The translations under genes and the position numbers were made by a program. A stretch of DNA of 64,000 nt from Megaleporinus macrocephalus (taxonomy: Eukaryota > Chordata > Actinopteri > Characiformes > Anostomidae): the NCBI GenBank assembly GCA_021613375.1, contig CM038711.1, positions 18,539,194 to 18,603,193 of the forward strand. The letters are read 5' to 3'. The notes below the pieces were generated by a model. That model saw nothing but the letters and a program-made list of their open reading frames with translations. It did no database searches and was not told where the DNA came from. Positions 44,888 through 54,938 of this stretch are shown here, in pieces (the first letter of the stretch is position 1; every line of letters begins with the position of its first letter).

Positions 44888-46022
44888 ACAAGTGTGAGTG
44901 ATGATTTTAGTGTTAGTGGTAATTTAAGTGTGAATTTTAGAGTGATCACTTAAGCGTAAGTAATGATTTTAGTGTAAGTGGCGATTTTAAGTGTGAGTGA
45001 TGATTAAAAAATTACTGGTGATTCGAGGGGTAGTGATTCATCACTTACACTAAAATTGCACTAAAATCCTAACTTAAGTGTAAGTGTTGATTTTAGTGTA
45101 AGTGGTGAGTTGAGTGTGGGTGATGATTTGTTCTGTGTGGAGTTTGTAGTTCTCTCCGTGCTTGAGTGGGGGTACTCCGGTGCGATGGACTGGCAGTGTG
45201 TCCATGGTGTACCCCGCCTTTGCCCCAATGACACTGGGATTGGCTCCTGTGACCTTGACCAGCGGGATAATAGATGGATGGAAGGATTCAGGTGTTAGTG
45301 GTGATTTAAGTGTGAGTGGTGATTTAAGTGTGAGTGGTGATTTAAGTGTTAGTGGTAATTTAAGTGTGAGTGGTGATTTAAGTGTAAATGATGAAAGTTA
45401 GCAGTGAATCAAGTGGTAGCGATGCATCACTAAAATCACTACTATGACTTAAATCCTGATTTAAATGTTAGTGGTAATTTTAGTGGTAGTGGTGATTTTA
45501 GTGTGAGTGGTGATTTGGGTGTGAGTGATGATTTAATTATCAGTGGTGATTTAAGTGTGCGTGATAATTTTAGTGTTAGCGGTGATTTCAGTGTAAGTGA
45601 TTCAAGTGGTAGTGATACATCACTTATACTAAACCACTACTACTACTACTACATCCTGATTTAAGAGTTAGTGGCGATTTTAGTGTGAGTATTGATTTGA
45701 TTGTGAGTGATGATTTGTTAGTTGGTTAGAGTTTGAAGCATTAATGGTGATTTTAGTGTGAGTTATGATTTATGCGTTAGTGGTGATTTGAGTGTGAGTG
45801 ATGATTTGAGTGTGAGTGATGATTTGTTAGTTGGTTAGTATTTGAAGCATTAATGGTGATTTGAGTGTGAGTGGTGATTTAAGTGTGAGTGGTGATTTGA
45901 GTGTGAGTGATGATTTTAGTGTGAGTGATGATTTGTTAGTTGGTTAGTGTTTGAAGCATTAATGGTGATTTTAGTGTGTTATGATTTACGCATTAGTGGT
46001 GATTTGAGTGTTAGTGCTTGTA
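44888..46022. repeat. Complex minisatellite, 17-19 base GTGATTT(A/T)AGTGTGAGTG units
   Basis: An imperfect array of short units around AGTGTGAGTGGTGATTTA spans more than 1.1 kb. Longer composite units are embedded. One, with GATTCAAGTGGTAGTGAT then CATCACTTACACTAAAAT-type inverted units, occurs at about 45017, 45404 and 45597. Another, with GATTTGTTAGTTGGTTAG then GTTTGAAGCATTAATGG, occurs at about 45711, 45823 and 45926. A SINE-like piece (45131-45290) sits inside the array. In one frame it reads as repeated SVSGDLSVSGDL, but stops recur and I do not consider it coding. Confidence 0.9.
45131..45290 (+). repeat. SINE-like dispersed repeat, copy 3, inside minisatellite
   Basis: GTGTGGAGTTTGTAGTTCTC, GGTGCGATGGACTGGCAGTG and GTACCCCGCCTTTGCCCCAA then TGACACTGGGATTGGCTCC follow the downstream half of the repeat family seen at 25137 and 29249. 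It ends in GATAATAGATGGATGGAAGG, directly followed by minisatellite units. Confidence 0.65.
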
Positions 46023-46629
46023 GTTATTGTTTTGAATCTATTACTGGTGGATAACCACAGATGGGGTGTGCAAAATATGTTACTTGCTACTTCTGGCAAC
46101 GACTCCAGAGTATAACACTATTTAAGGTGGACCGCTAATAGGAAGCTGACCTCATCTTTGAGTGAGTGGTTATGGTGTGCGGCTCTGATTAGTGGTTAGC
46201 CTGTGTTAAGTAAACAAGCGGAATGCTAATACTGAGAGCTGCTGAGCTGTTGAACGTTTGTTACTGGGTTAACCTACAGAACAATAAAAGAAAACCACAC
46301 CACAGTCATTGTGGAGCACCTTGGTACTAAAGTCGACCCAGCCGCTAACCAAAAGGTGTGCTTCAATACTTCTGTATGCTTTTATTTGTCTAATACTTCA
46401 GTAGCAGGCAAGTCTTTCAGTTCTGTTAACTCGCTCTTCATCGCGTCCAACATGTGTTGGGATTTTTCTGTTTATGTGATTATTGTCTAAACTAGCAGAG
46501 GCCTGCTTTCATCTCATTCATTCTCTTTTCACTTCCTGCCCTACAATTTAATTTCGTCATCAGAATCAAATGTTAGGGAACAGCCTGTTTAGTGTGTCCA
46601 TCATGAGTCTTTTTTCTGAGAACTCTGCA
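46023..46629. other. AT-rich DNA, no gene seen
   Basis: The GGCTCTGATTAGTGGTTAGC region at 46180-46340 has an old-repeat texture. No exon is recognised. Confidence 0.3.
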
Positions 46630-47010
46630 GTAATATTTAAGAAAAGTGCAGTCTTAGATTATTTGGCTCTCTGGTGATTTCGTGAAGCAGTTTCTTTGTG
46701 TGGTTTGCCAATTCTTCTTCTTTCTTTTTTTCTTTTCTCAGTAGCAGCTTCATTACAGCCTGACATTCTTTCAGACCCACAGTGTAAGTTGTCTTCTCAC
46801 AGTGGAAGAACTGATAGAAACACCTGTATCTTTTCAGATCTGAAGCTGAATTGGAGTTTGATTTTCTCCTCTCTCTTAAACTGGCGGTGAGAGTGTTAGT
46901 TGTCTAGCAGGTGCTGCATGTTGTTATGTGTCCTATTTTTTACTACATCTTTAAATATTTATTTTTTGGAAACTATTATCATTTACCAAATCTACTGAGA
47001 TGTTTATTGA
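46630..47010 (-). mobile_element. DNA transposon remnant, copy 2 (related to 31030-31840)
   Basis: TTCTCACAGTGGAAGAACTG, TTTTCAGATCTGAAGCTGAA and TTTTCTCCTCTCTCTTAAAC match 31430-31540 in order and spacing. Only part of the element is present, and no frame is intact. Confidence 0.5.
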
Positions 47011-47139
47011 AAATCTACTGAGAAATGAACAACTCGATGGCTGCTTTAAGTGGAAACGAATAAATGTAGGATGGTCTCTGAAGCTTATGGTCAGATGCAG
47101 GAGCTTGTCACATGTTGTTGTCTAGGCTCAGCCAGTCAC

Positions 47140-47900
47140 CAGGATAAAACAACAGGGAGGTTTTGAAAGCATTTAGGATGCAGTTTCAGTGGTAGCATTA
47201 AAGGCACTAAGAACTTTCCATTTGAAATGCAAATTATTTCTCATGAATAATCACATAAAAAGAACAAATTGACTTCATAAGTGAAGTCCAGCATGAATTA
47301 TTCATCCCGGTGACAGTTGTATTGGCCCTTATTAAAGGCCACTCTGGGTTGAGTTCCAGAAAGAGGGAAAAAAACAACTTTCTTTGTTTTTTTTTCGCTC
47401 CGCTCCCTCATTCTTTAACTCGACTCTGACTTTGATGTCACAGCCCTGGTAGAAAACCCAAATGAGGCTGGAAGTGAATAAAACTGCTGGGTCTCATTGT
47501 GCAGTAGCTAAGCGTTCACCGTGCCTTCGAGAAAGCATCTGATCTGCACTGCCGCTCAGCGTTTCATGTCCATAGCCAGTTCTTTGCCCTACACCCTCGC
47601 AGAATGTCACAAATATCATATTTAGACAAGGAAATAAAGGCAGCAAACAGAAAATGTAGACAAAAGGCCTCCAGTGACACCACCAAGGGGGCTCTATGAG
47701 CGAGGCACTGAGCATTTTGCATGGACGACAGCTGGTTTTGTTAGGCCTGACTGAGAACGAGCTCCATTATGGAGGGAGCTGGGGTACAGAAAAGGCCTGG
47801 GACACATCCGGTCCTGGAATGACGGAATGGCACTGTGTTGTTCAGTGCCTCCCTATTCAGAAGTCTATGGGGGAGAATTTTTCCCAAGCTGTCTGTTCTC
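47140..47900. promoter_or_regulatory. Candidate conserved noncoding region L
   Basis: Repeat-free apart from a T run at about 47386-47393. The section 47215-47350 is rich in AT-type factor words (CTCATGAATAATCAC, GCATGAATTATTCATCC, CTTATTAAAGG). The section 47500-47880 is GC-balanced. No coding frame is supported. Confidence 0.35.
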
Positions 47901-48782
47901 ACACTTTCTTTCCTCAAAATTAATTAGTTCCTGATTCAGACATTGTAGAAAACACTCTTACTGAAGGAATGTTTCACATTATATGAAGATTATTTAAGCA
48001 TTAAAACATTCTTCACAATTTTATATCTTTTTTAATATCTTTTTTATACCTTTGGAAAACTTATTTGATAATGTGAATCCTGCTACATAACACTCACATA
48101 CCCATGCCATAATTATGTCATTGCAAATGTCATATGCTGTCATGAGTTGTCATAACATATTTGGTTTAATATTAGGACAGAAGCCAATCATTACAGCTAA
48201 GTGTCGTAACAGATATCACATTCAGATTTTTGAAGTAAAGCACAGTGTTGCACAAAGCCAAAACAACCTCCGTCAGCTTTAAGGCTCACATACTTTCTGT
48301 GGTTTGGGGTTGCCTGATGCGTATGCTCATTTTATGCCATGTTCTGTGAATACCTGAAAAGATTCTATCACAGTTCTATGGTCATGTGCCAGTATAACCA
48401 TATATGCAAGTAATTTAAAGTTGAGTAGGAAAATTTGTCTTCATCCTCATCCAAGTATAAGGTAACCTAAATATATTGGTTCTTATTATCAGTCTCACAT
48501 AACATCTTGCATTTATACAACTTGTCTTTTTAGCACCTAAATATTGGTGTAATATTTATACAATGAAGCTTCTGTTTTATGGCATCCTGCTTTTGTACCA
48601 GCCAATCACAGGATTTGTCGAGTAGTGTTTCTGCACGCGGTGTTTGTCCAGCTGTCATGTTTACGAAACAAGTGAAGCCTCCACATGACATCTGCACTTG
48701 TTCATTTTGCCAATGGCCTTGGCCAGAGGCATGCTGAGGCCTTAACACCTTAATAAAGAGCACCGTTTATTAGGCTAACACC
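47901..48782. other. AT-rich DNA, no gene seen
   Basis: Only short chance frames; nothing recognised. Confidence 0.4.
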
Positions 48783-49012
48783 TGCAGTCATATAAAAAAG
48801 TTTGAACAACCCCAGTCAAATAAACTGTTTTGTTATTTTTGTAGAAATAAGGTGACACATTGACAACTGTGCAAAATTTTACTTTTGCCATAACGTTTGC
48901 ACAGTTCATTTCTTTGCCCTATATGTTAAATCTATTAAATAAACAGTGATAAACAGTATGTTCTCTGTAAACAAGCAAAATGTGGGCGCTCAAAGCTTTG
49001 CATATAACTGTA
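48783..49012. mobile_element. Tc1/mariner-type short non-autonomous element, both ends
   Basis: Left end TGCAGTCATATAAAAAAGTT then TGAACAACCCC. Right end GGGCGCTCAAAGCTTTGCAT then ATAACTGTA, its approximate inverted complement. The length is about 230 bases and it has no coding capacity, so it is a MITE of the family represented at 15070-15335 and 16085-16510. Confidence 0.6.
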
Positions 49013-49432
49013 CATTCATGACAATGCACATAAACTCATAAAGATATTTATAAATGATGCTATTCTAACAGGTGTCAGTTGTAGTAACACATACTGAGGT
49101 GAAAAGACAAGCAGCCATGACACCAACTGCCCCTTAGAATAAGCCTTTAACATGTGGGTGTTATGCAGCCTTAACAATGCTTTTTGGTTATGTACTGCAG
49201 TTAGCCCTCAAATGTCGACATCAAACATTGTGAAGATTAGAATGACAATTCAAATGAATAGACATAGTTGCTTACTGACAACTCCTGGCAGCATGTTTAC
49301 GGCGTGTCTATCTCAGGGTTACATGACAGGGTTTTGAGTAAAAAATGTACTGATAATTCTTTAAAGAACCATCTACTGAAAGTTTAGCAGCAACTTCTTG
49401 AATAAAAACCTTCTATAGATTCCAAACTTCAC
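49013..49432. other. AT-rich DNA, no gene seen
   Basis: Nothing recognised. Confidence 0.35.
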
Positions 49433-49770
49433 AGAGGAGGCCAAGTTGGTGGGAGGAGAGGAGTCGACGGGGAGGAGAGGAGAGAGGAAGTGAATGAGGT
49501 GCACATAAAGGGACGTTTTAATAGAGATGCTGATTTTTCATTCAGAAGAAGGAGTGGAAAGAACAGAGGCTTGGGAAGGAATGCAGGGAGAGTGAAGGAA
49601 GGTTGGAAGAGGGGAGGGGGACTATTTCAGAGGCCTCAATGCATGAGAGACGTTCTGCAGTTGAAAAAGGACTCCCTGCTGAGAATAGGGTGACCCTCGA
49701 ACCCAGACTACAAAAAGGGGGGGAGAAAAAAAAAACAGCCCCGCTTTGCTTTTATAAAAGCACTTGCTGG
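49433..49770 (+). repeat. Strongly purine-biased stretch
   Basis: The plus strand is dominated by A and G over about 330 bases (GGAGGAGAGG, GGGGAGGAGAGGAGAGAGG, GAAGGAAGG, GAGGGGAGGGGG, then AAAAAGGGGGGGAGAAAAAAA). Overlapping frames here (49490-49693, 49603-49806, 49622-49960) come from this composition. Confidence 0.6.
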
Positions 49771-50480
49771 ATGAAGGTAGCTGCGTCTCACGTGCAGACA
49801 CAGTAAGAGAGGGAATGGGTGGAAGGGAAGTATATACTCCTCCCCGGGTGTTTATAAGAAGCCCTCGTCTGCCTTTGCAACCGAGCGAATGCATGACAAT
49901 ACAACTCCCGCTTGATTCTGCTTGAGATGCTGAGTTGCCAGATCCTAATCTCTTCCCCATTCAGCTGCAGGGAAAAGCCTAACAGGAAAAACCACGTCCT
50001 ATGGCGGTTTTCACTCATTTCCCCTTTCCCTTTTCGCTTTTGTTCTGTGGTAGAGCGAGATGTAGGCATTACCAAGCATGAAGATTAGTGTGACGAAGAG
50101 TCGTGATAGCAATCGTAAACATGGCAACTGGCTCCTCTGATAAATCTACCCTCCTTGCCACACCCAGGAGTGAGCTTTATATGGATTTCAAAAGTGCCAG
50201 TGATCACTGGGATTGAAAAAGATTTGAGTAATGGAGCAGCTTCATCAAGGTGCTTTTGATTTTAATTGGACATGAATTTTGCTTTGACCCTATGATAACA
50301 TGAGAGAACGTCCTCTGCGTATCTCACGGGGCTGTAATTGCTAAGGAATGTCTCGCCTCAGTCTACTGTAAATTTAATTAGAATTCCCGGTTGTAGTGGT
50401 AATTGATTTAGTTAATGGTAATTGAGTCCTAAGAGAAAAGTGCTTCTCATTAAAATAAAAAAACAAGGAAATGTAAATAT
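49771..50480. promoter_or_regulatory. Candidate conserved noncoding region M
   Basis: GC-balanced, repeat-free. The section 50240-50440 is dense in homeodomain-type words (TTTTAATTGGAC, GGGCTGTAATTGC, AAATTTAATTAGAATTCCCG, GTGGTAATTGATTTAG, AATGGTAATTGAGTCC). No domain-bearing frame. A strong enhancer candidate. Confidence 0.4.
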
Positions 50481-51595
50481 CTCATTGCTTGCTTAAATTA
50501 ATGCTCTTTTGTAGAAAACATCAATTTGGGTGTCAATTGAAGATTAAAACGGGAAAAATTTAAATTAGAGTAAAATTCAGTAATCTATAGCCAAATCAGG
50601 ATGGTCACAAACTACTGATATCTCTACCAGAAGCTAGGCCTGTCGCAATAGTTAAATGTTAGCTGATGGTTAATTGCCATTTTAATAATAGTTATCGTTG
50701 GTCTTTATATGCAGTTATTGAAGTAGAACCTTCCAGAGGCCAAATTGGCTGATTAGCTTTCTGATCTTGCTTCGTGGCTGTTGATGCTACACAACTTCCA
50801 ATGGACTCCAACTACAGCTTGACCTTAACTAAACAAGCATTACTCACAGCACCAGTCAGAAGTTCTAACTTTTGATGGTTTTGTGACTCATGCCGCCTCT
50901 CAGTAAATGTTTTTTCTGCTTTCTTTTCTTTTCTTTTATATTATATTTATATTTGCCTCAACAGATCAACATGCACCCCATTCACTTTGCAAACAGGAGA
51001 TTATATAAACAGCGTGACAAGCTTAACAGACAAAAATACAAAATGCAAAACTATCTGACTATCTGTCTTGTTCTGCCTCAACTTTTTCTGTCTACCAGTG
51101 TACCTCTACCCCTTCTTTACATTTTCACTGTTAATTTGCTAAAAGTCAGAATTTTGTATGGCCACTGGTGGATTTTTTGTGGAATTTTCACTTTTCCAGC
51201 TGACAGTGCTGTTAAGCAGATGCTGAAATGTGGAAAATGATCCCCAGTGGACAGGGGCCAAGAAAAAGAATTGCTTTACCATATTACAAGAAGATGGACA
51301 CATGGTCTTGGAGTTGTACATGTGGATGGGCATATGTGTGTGTTTGCACGTCTGTTAGCATAACTTCAGTGGCACACTGTCTACCCGCACATTAACCTAC
51401 AAAACCTGCTTTAACAAGGAGCTGGCATTCACTGTAGTGTGCAGTGGTCACGGGATCAATAACACTAAAATCCTCTTGCAGTCAACCTGTTTATAGTATC
51501 AAAGTAAATCTTTCTGACATGAAGCACAGGGACTATCAAACTAGTGATCTTTTTAATGGACAGTTAGTTATATTATAGAAAAAAACATTTTGTCT
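50481..51595. other. AT-rich DNA, no gene seen
   Basis: The 116-codon plus frame at 50890-51240 is hydrophobic in places but starts in a TTTTC-rich tract, has no recognised domain and is most likely chance. A possible old repeat fragment lies at about 50640-50720. Confidence 0.35.
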
Positions 51596-51722
51596 CTATC
51601 AGATCAAAACCTCATACCTCTAAAAAAGTGATTTTACAGGAGAAAGAAAAAAGCTAGATATTATTTTAAGCACATATGGAAGAAGATACATTACATGGTT
51701 TTGTTCTGACAGTGACGATGTG
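51596..51722 (+). mobile_element. Inverted-repeat element (family 1), internally deleted copy 8
   Basis: A left part TACCTCTAAAAAAGTGATTT then TACAGGAGAAAG and a right end ACATGGTTTTGTTCTGACAG then TGACGATG match the family's two ends, with most of the middle missing. It shares the TTCTGACAG end variant with copies 5 and 6. Confidence 0.45.
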
Positions 51723-52279
51723 CGAGTGTAAGTGAAATTAAGTCTATCTATCAGCAGCATTAAACCTATAAGAATGTGAATGATTTGACAAAGAAAGAGA
51801 AATATTACCCCGTCAACCCAGCACTGTATATGAAAAACTGTCTGCGTTCACATTCCATTCATGCTGACACTCGGGGCTCTATTCTCTTCTGATTTGCATG
51901 GATCCTCAGTCAGGACACCTCTATAAACCTCTGCTGATTAATAAAGGTCAGACCTTTTATTCTGCCTCTTTCTTTCTCAGAGCCCACTGTGTCTACTTAC
52001 TGAGGCCATATGCTGCATTCTCACCAGAGAGAAAGAGTACAAGAGATCAAGAGAGACAGAAAGAAAGAAAGAGAGGTTGCAAAACCTGGTTCAGGATCCC
52101 CTCTTGTTCTTTGCCTTTGTCTATGTTCTTCACCACCAAAGTGTTTAAATAATGTCAGAAATAAAACATGAGTAGCCCCACCAACATTAACACTTAAAGA
52201 GGTTCACATATGAGGAGCCATGCACTGGATTCTAGTGGAAAAAGAAAGCGTTTGGCTTTGTGCATGCATTACAAACCAG
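51723..52279. other. Unassigned DNA
   Basis: A purine-rich piece lies at about 52026-52074 (AGAGAGACAGAAAGAAAGAA type). No gene is recognised. Confidence 0.35.
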
Positions 52280-53160
52280 ATGTGTGTCTTATTTATGGTT
52301 GTAGCCTGGCTCTGTGGAGCGGCGCAACAGGGCTTTGTGTCTTGTCTCTGCTAATATGCGTCTGTGGATGCACAGTCACACACTTGGCGAGACCGCAGGG
52401 ATGCAGCGGGGCTGAATCGTGGATGGGAGGAGCGAGAGAGCAGCCCACACCAAAATAAATCAGCCTGCCAATTAGGCACGGGCTGTGCAAGCTTTGATGT
52501 AAGGTCCGTGCCTAAGAGCCATCAACAGCATAGCACCTGAGCCCAGGGAGCCGCAGAAAGATCATGAGGGTTGAGGAACCCAAGGCAGCCAACAAGCCGG
52601 GCCTTATTATCCTCGAGCTTGACCCACTCATCAATTCAGGGATGACAGAAAAAAAGGAATGAAGGTAGCGAGGTGGAGAAGGGGAGGCAAGATTCCAGAG
52701 AGCTCCTAATGGACGTGTTGAATGCTGCAGCGCTAGGCAACTAGCAAGCTCAAAACACAGAGACGGAAGCATGCCCCGGGGGCCAGGCTGATGACAATAG
52801 GCCTCTAATTGGGCCCTCACAAGTGATAGGCCGGGCTAATACGCAGCATTGTGTTCGCAGGGCTCGACCGGTGTGAGAAAACTTCATCGCTCTATGAGGC
52901 TGAGCTGAAGAGCTCTCCTCCATTCTCTCTCTTTGGAAATTCCTTCTTTTGAGTTGCAACAAATGGTCTACAGCCTTATTCATTCCGCCTGGATGGGAAA
53001 GCCTCCAGTTGCCTGACTTTTAATCTCTGGCCGAGCCACACTGCGCACAGTGCTGTAAAGACATTCCAAACGGCCTCGATGAACACATCATAATGCGAGC
53101 TATGTCGCCGGGATCAATCACAGTGGGTAAAAACAACGGGTGGGGAAACTAATCCTTTGT
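52280..53160. promoter_or_regulatory. Candidate conserved noncoding region N
   Basis: One of the longest repeat-free, GC-balanced stretches in the window, with words such as ATAAATCAGCCTGCCAATTAGG, GCCTCTAATTGGGC and GGGATCAATCAC. Open frames at 52293-52490, 52512-52820 and 52750-52983 reflect composition and show no domain. Confidence 0.4.
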
Positions 53161-53496
53161 GCCGTGAAGTCCACATGTCTGTGGTGAAACACTGCGGTCG
53201 CTCGGGCTGTCTGGTATTCACCACTCATCCTCAGCAGATGCACCACCATGCTGATTCAGTTTGGTCTAAAGTGTTAAGTCTTGTGGGCAGGACGGGCCGT
53301 GAAACAGCGGAACAGATGGTAAAGCTACCTGTCAGCAGCTGCACACCATTCCAGGGAGAGATAGAAAGAGATGAAGGATGGGTAAAGACCTCCTGCTCGT
53401 TCATCGAGGGTTCTAAGTGTGTAAGTCATCACAGAAGCAGCAAGGGTGTTTAGAAGTTATTGGGCACGAAAGAAAGGAGAAGAAGTAGTTGAAGAA

Positions 53497-53504
<8 letters not shown>
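53161..53504. other. Unassigned, GC-balanced DNA
   Basis: Contains a 98-codon plus frame (53157-53453) without recognisable features. Possibly a continuation of the regulatory region to the left. Confidence 0.3.

Positions 53505-53548
<44 letters not shown>
53505..53548. repeat. (GA)n microsatellite
   Basis: About 22 GA units after an A-rich run. The frames crossing it are repeat artefacts. Confidence 0.97.
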
Positions 53549-53549
<1 letters not shown>

Positions 53550-54670
53550 CAGGCCCAAGGTCCACACTTGTGGTTTGTGCCAAATCTTTTGCTTAAGTGC
53601 ACACATATGTGGTGTATTCTCAAATTCTGTAAAAGGTCACAGGCACTCGTAAAGACTGCCCGTATGGAAGTTGTCAGAGTGGGACAGCTAGTCATGGATG
53701 TTGGATTGTTAAAACGTTTCCCAATACTTCAGAAATATTTCTGACCAAAAAAAAGCCAAGCTTTTTTGATGCAACATAAAGAGTGGGAACATGAAAATGA
53801 CCAGGCATGTGCAGAGATAGTCTCTAGAGGGGCTTGAGCCCTTGCCCTTTTGCTCTCATACTGTACAAGTATCCACTTGGTGGGTTGAAGAACTGTGTTT
53901 TAGGTGGACTCCGCCATTTCTTAAGATCCGTTGGAGTGAGATGAGGCTCAGCTCCCCCTGGGTGGAGTACTGACCGCCTGTGGTTCTCCTCTTTAACTCT
54001 GATGGGTATATGGTTATTTTGAACAATAATCCAGCATAATGTGGAAAATACAAATTTCTACATAAATGTAGGTTATACCCTCCCTCTGGAAACAAAATCC
54101 GGCCACTGGAGATGCATTCTAGGCGCATGAAAATGCAAGGTCTCACTTGAGATGGATGTTAAAAGCAAGTGTGAGCAGGGTTTAAAACCAACTGATCAAG
54201 CAAGTGGGACAAAGTGTGCTTCTGCTTGATAAGAATACAAACTTGCAGCCACACCAGCCTGTGAAAAAACAGGTGTGATCTCTAACATACAATAACAATA
54301 TATGGTCCTTAGACAAAGAATTAGCTGCATGCATTTTTTCTTCTCTAGCACTTACTTGAGCTTTCACATGCTTTTATAACGACACCAGTCGTGTCAGGTA
54401 TGGATTACACTTGAGAGTTCCAGTATATTTTAGCACACGTTTATGCTAACTCACTAACCGTATGCTGCTTCTTGTCTGAGTAGAACATGACATTGCCACA
54501 TTCCAGGTTGACAACTGTAGGGTGTCTGTCTGTATCTGGTTCAACAGGCATAGTGGGGTCTCAACCCCAATTTTTAATTTGGAACAGCAGTGAAATAGGC
54601 ATATATAAACTCTGGTTGAAATGTGCACCCACATTTTGTGTACGAGTGGGCTAGAATGGACAAGATCTAA
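53549..54670. other. AT-rich DNA, no gene seen
   Basis: Only short frames without domains (for example the 96-codon minus frame at 53856-54146). Confidence 0.35.
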
Positions 54671-54903
54671 TTATATATATCGTCGCTGTCCAATGAAAAA
54701 CATGTATCTCCATTTTTGGCGATTTTTATGTTTCTACATCAATTAAATGCAGCAACTGATGTTTACATTGTAGAATAATTTCATGATGAATGGACCAACA
54801 GAAATTTAGAAAAATGCTCCAAAATAGCTTGGAAAAAATTCTGGTTCCATTAACTTCTGTTGAAAGTGAAGACAGTTTTTGCCCTTTCCTGTAAAGTTGC
54901 CAT
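54671..54903 (-). mobile_element. Inverted-repeat element (family 1), best-preserved copy
   Basis: Opens with TTATATATATCG then TCGCTGTCCAATGAAAAACA (the cleanest terminal repeat here), then TGTATCTCCATTTTTGGCGA, the inverse of the central block (GAATGGACCAACAGAAAT), TTCTGGTTCCATTAACTTCT and CCTTTCCTGTAAAGTTGCCA. The other terminus is replaced by a TG microsatellite starting at about 54905. The 72-codon frame at 54726-54944 lies in it and is not a gene. Confidence 0.75.
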
Positions 54904-54904
54904 G

Positions 54905-54938
54905 TGTATGTGTGTGAATGTGTGTGTGTGTGTGTGTA
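54905..54938. repeat. (TG)n microsatellite, imperfect
   Basis: TG-rich tract directly abutting the truncated inverted-repeat element. Confidence 0.9.

Noticed and set aside
45162..45401. Repeated SGDLSV protein frame
   Set aside because: It is the translation of a DNA minisatellite, begins inside a SINE-like fragment and stops soon. No protein support.
50890..51240. 116-codon partly hydrophobic frame
   Set aside because: Opens in a TTTTC-rich tract, no domain, AT-rich codon use like the surrounding noncoding DNA.
53446..53695. Arg/Glu or Ser/Leu repeat frames
   Set aside because: Translations of the GA tract.
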